Assembly (NCBI GenBank): GCA_025456385.1
Contig: JALOKS010000141.1
Coordinates: forward strand, 1-6,893
Length of the DNA: 6,893 bases
Direction: 5' to 3'
Source: Thermoanaerobaculales bacterium
Lineage (GTDB): Bacteria; Acidobacteriota; Thermoanaerobaculia; Thermoanaerobaculales; Sulfomarinibacteraceae
The position numbers were made by a program, and so were the translations under genes. The notes beneath the pieces are model-generated. The model saw only the letters and a program-made list of their open reading frames with translations. It was not told the origin of the DNA and made no database searches. Below are positions 4,925 to 6,893 of the stretch, in pieces. Positions within the stretch are counted from its first letter, which is position 1. Each line of letters opens with the position of its first letter.

Positions 4925-6893
4925 CCCCGAGACGCCCCGACAACGGCGGCGGACGGATCGTACACCTGGCCGCTGGCGCGCCCGCCGAGCTCGAGGCGGT
5001 CAGCGAGCGGCGGCGGCGGTTGTGGTTCGCGGTCCTGGTCCTCCTCGCCTCCGCCCTGGTCGCGCTCGGCCTCAGCCTGGGGGCCGTCGCCTTCACCTCC
5101 CGCATCACGGCGCCGTGGCTCGCGGCGGCTCTCTCGGTGGTCGCGCTCGCCGCCGTCGTCGGCGCCACCACCTACGCCAGGGAGCGCAGCCTGCGCTCGC
5201 TCAGCGCGGAGCTCGTCGACGAGCGGGTGCTGTCCGCGGCGCTCGCCTCCAGCCTCCGCGACACCCACGCGGCGGCCGGCGGCGGCGACGGCTCGCGCCT
5301 CGACCTCAGGCAGACCGTCGAGGCGGCGCTCGACAGTGCGGTCGAGCTGCTCGGCGCCCAGGGCGGCTCGATCATGATGCTGCGCGAGGTCGACGAGCTG
5401 CACACCGTCTGCGCGGTGGGCGCGAGCGCGGCGCGCGGCGCCCGCGTCGCCCTCGGCGAGGGCATCGCCGGCGAAGTGGCGGCGAGCCGCGCCCCCGCGC
5501 TGATCGTCGGGCATTTCGACTGGAAGCACTACCGCGAGGACCCCACCGCGCCGCGCCCGACGAGCGCCATGTGCGTCCCCCTCGTCAACGGCGACGAAGT
5601 GGTCGGCGTCCTCAACCTCAGCGCGCCGCCCGAGCGCCCTTTCGCCGAGCGCCACCTGCGCGCGCTCTGCCGTTTCGGCGGCCACGCCGGCGCCGCCATC
5701 ATCCGCGCCAAGCGCGCCGACGAGCAGCGGCTGCGCGGCGACCAGGCGCGGCACCAGGCGATGCACGACCCCCTCACCGGCCTCCCCAACCGCGCCCTCT
5801 TCCTCGACCGCGTGGGCAACGCCGTCGCCCGCCGCCGGCCCGAAGGCCGCGCGGTAGTGGTGCTCCTCCTCGACCTCGATGACTTCAAGCGCGTCAACGA
5901 CAGCCTCGGCCACGCCGCCGGCGACCAGGTCCTGATCGCCCTCGCCGAGCGCCTGCGGCGCAGCGTGCGCGCGGGAGACTCGGTGGCCCACCTCGGAGGC
6001 GACGAGTTCGCGATCCTGCTCGAGGCCACCGACGCGCGCGAGGCGGTGGCGGCCGCCAACCGCATCCTGGGCGACCTCGCCAAGCCATTCCCGATCGAGG
6101 GCCGCGAGGTCCGCTTCTCGGCGAGCGTGGGCATCGCCCTCGAGCACGGCGCCGAGCTGCGCGGCGACGAGATCGTGCGCAACGCGGTCACCGCGCTGCA
6201 CAACGCCAAGGCCCGCGGCAAGGGCCAGATGTCGGTCTTCGAGCCCTCCATGCACTCGACGGCGCTCGACCGCCTCGACCTCGAGCACGACCTGCGGCAC
6301 GCGCTCGAGGGCCAGGGCCTCGACGTCTACTTCCAGCCCCTGATGCAGATCCCGGACCTCAAGATCCACGGCTTCGAGGCGCTCGTGCGCTGGCACCACC
6401 CCAAGAAGGGCCTGGTCTCCGCGATGTCCTTCGTGCCGCTCGCGGAGGAGGCCGGCCTGCAGCCGCTGATCGACCGCATGGTGCTGCAGCGCACCTGCGC
6501 CAAGGTGGTCGAGCTCAACGGCGGCATCCTCGCCGGCCTGCCGGCCGCGGCGCACGTCAACCTCTCGCCGACCTCGCTCAACGAGCCCGACTTCGTCGCC
6601 AACCTCGCCGCCGACATCGCCGCCGCCGGCCTCGAGCCGAGCCAGCTCGTGCTCGAGATCACCGAGAGCGTGATCATGCACGACATGGAGCAGGCGGCCA
6701 GCAAGCTGCGGGCCATCAAGTCCCTCGGCGTGCGCCTGGCGCTCGACGACTTCGGCACCGGCTACTCCTCGCTCAGCTACCTGCGCCGCTTCCCGGTCGA
6801 CGTGGTCAAGATCGACCGCATGTTCGTCGACGAGATCGAGAAGGACAACGGCGCCGCGGCGCTGGTGCAGGCGATCCTCCGCCTCGGCAAGGG
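4921..6893 (+). CDS. Membrane-anchored GAF-GGDEF-EAL protein, cyclic-di-GMP turnover (C-terminus off the right edge)
   Basis: The frame is open for 657 residues to the window edge. Two hydrophobic helices (about 34-57 and 65-84) anchor it in the inner membrane, followed by a short helical linker. A GAF-like sensor covers about 127-265 (AQGGSIMMLR, GEGIAGEVAASRAP, MCVPLVNGDEVVGVLNLS). The GGDEF domain spans about 275-440: HDPLTGLPNR, Asp318 in LLLDLDDF, an inhibitory-site RAGD (350-353) exactly five residues before GGDEF (359-363). Its tail, NAVTALHNAKARGKG (421-435), departs from the usual ADxAMYxAK..GRN. The EAL domain starts near 455 and keeps the catalytic set seen so far: Glu486 (EALVRW), Asn547, Glu579, Asp609-Asp610 (DDFGTGYSS) and Lys630. 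The last catalytic glutamate would lie beyond the edge. The gene could make, degrade, or do both to c-di-GMP. ATG 4921 is the first start codon in this frame after the carrier; its ribosome site is weak. It lies 94 nt after the carrier. Confidence 0.93.
   Translation, partial: MTPRRPDNGGGRIVHLAAGAPAELEAVSERRRRLWFAVLVLLASALVALGLSLGAVAFTSRITAPWLAAALSVVALAAVVGATTYARERSLRSLSAELVDERVLSAALASSLRDTHAAAGGGDGSRLDLRQTVEAALDSAVELLGAQGGSIMMLREVDELHTVCAVGASAARGARVALGEGIAGEVAASRAPALIVGHFDWKHYREDPTAPRPTSAMCVPLVNGDEVVGVLNLSAPPERPFAERHLRALCRFGGHAGAAIIRAKRADEQRLRGDQARHQAMHDPLTGLPNRALFLDRVGNAVARRRPEGRAVVVLLLDLDDFKRVNDSLGHAAGDQVLIALAERLRRSVRAGDSVAHLGGDEFAILLEATDAREAVAAANRILGDLAKPFPIEGREVRFSASVGIALEHGAELRGDEIVRNAVTALHNAKARGKGQMSVFEPSMHSTALDRLDLEHDLRHALEGQGLDVYFQPLMQIPDLKIHGFEALVRWHHPKKGLVSAMSFVPLAEEAGLQPLIDRMVLQRTCAKVVELNGGILAGLPAAAHVNLSPTSLNEPDFVANLAADIAAAGLEPSQLVLEITESVIMHDMEQAASKLRAIKSLGVRLALDDFGTGYSSLSYLRRFPVDVVKIDRMFVDEIEKDNGAAALVQAILRLGK

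Noticed and set aside
4801..6681. A 626-codon open frame on the minus strand opposite the GGDEF-EAL gene (and a similar one at 3783-5171).
   Set aside because: Low-complexity Ala/Gly/Glu/Val/Arg composition and no family motifs. It arises because GC-rich codons rarely produce stops on the opposite strand.

Overview
The window is strongly GC-rich (about 70% by eye), with G or C at nearly every third codon position. It comes from a Gram-negative bacterium. The leftmost gene is a large TonB-dependent outer-membrane receptor with an N-terminal carboxypeptidase-regulatory-like domain, an architecture abundant in Acidobacteriota. With the GC content, this suggests a high-GC acidobacterium such as a Thermoanaerobaculia-type lineage. 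That placement is inference; no rRNA or other marker gene is present.

Layout. (1) Positions 1-2282, minus strand: the first 760 residues of the TonB-dependent receptor, whose C-terminus lies beyond the left edge. (2) 2283-2465: a divergent intergenic region whose 2299-2363 part is an AT-rich island with clustered TGAAA/AATGAA half-sites in inverted and helically phased arrangement, the likely operator. (3) 2466-3329, plus strand: an RpiR/MurR-family regulator (HTH plus SIS domain). (4) 3384-4826, plus strand: an inner-membrane carrier of the YfcC/DcuC family, 54 nt after the regulator and probably co-transcribed with it. (5) 4827-4920: a short gap with a weak hairpin. (6) 4921 to the right edge, plus strand: a membrane-anchored GAF-GGDEF-EAL protein for cyclic-di-GMP turnover, cut before the end of its EAL domain. 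Coding density is high and no stretch over 300 bases lacks a gene. I saw no RNA genes, insertion sequences or CRISPR arrays.

How the parts may work together. The receptor would import a ligand across the outer membrane, the YfcC-type carrier would move it or a breakdown product across the inner membrane, and the RpiR-type regulator, whose SIS domain usually senses a phosphorylated sugar or related metabolite, would control both from the shared region. The ligand cannot be read from sequence; an amino-acid, peptide or amino-sugar compound fits the families best. The c-di-GMP gene may be in the same transcript by position, but nothing ties it functionally to the uptake genes. I found no clearly new system. 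The best candidate for follow-up is the three-gene divergent uptake unit and its operator cluster.
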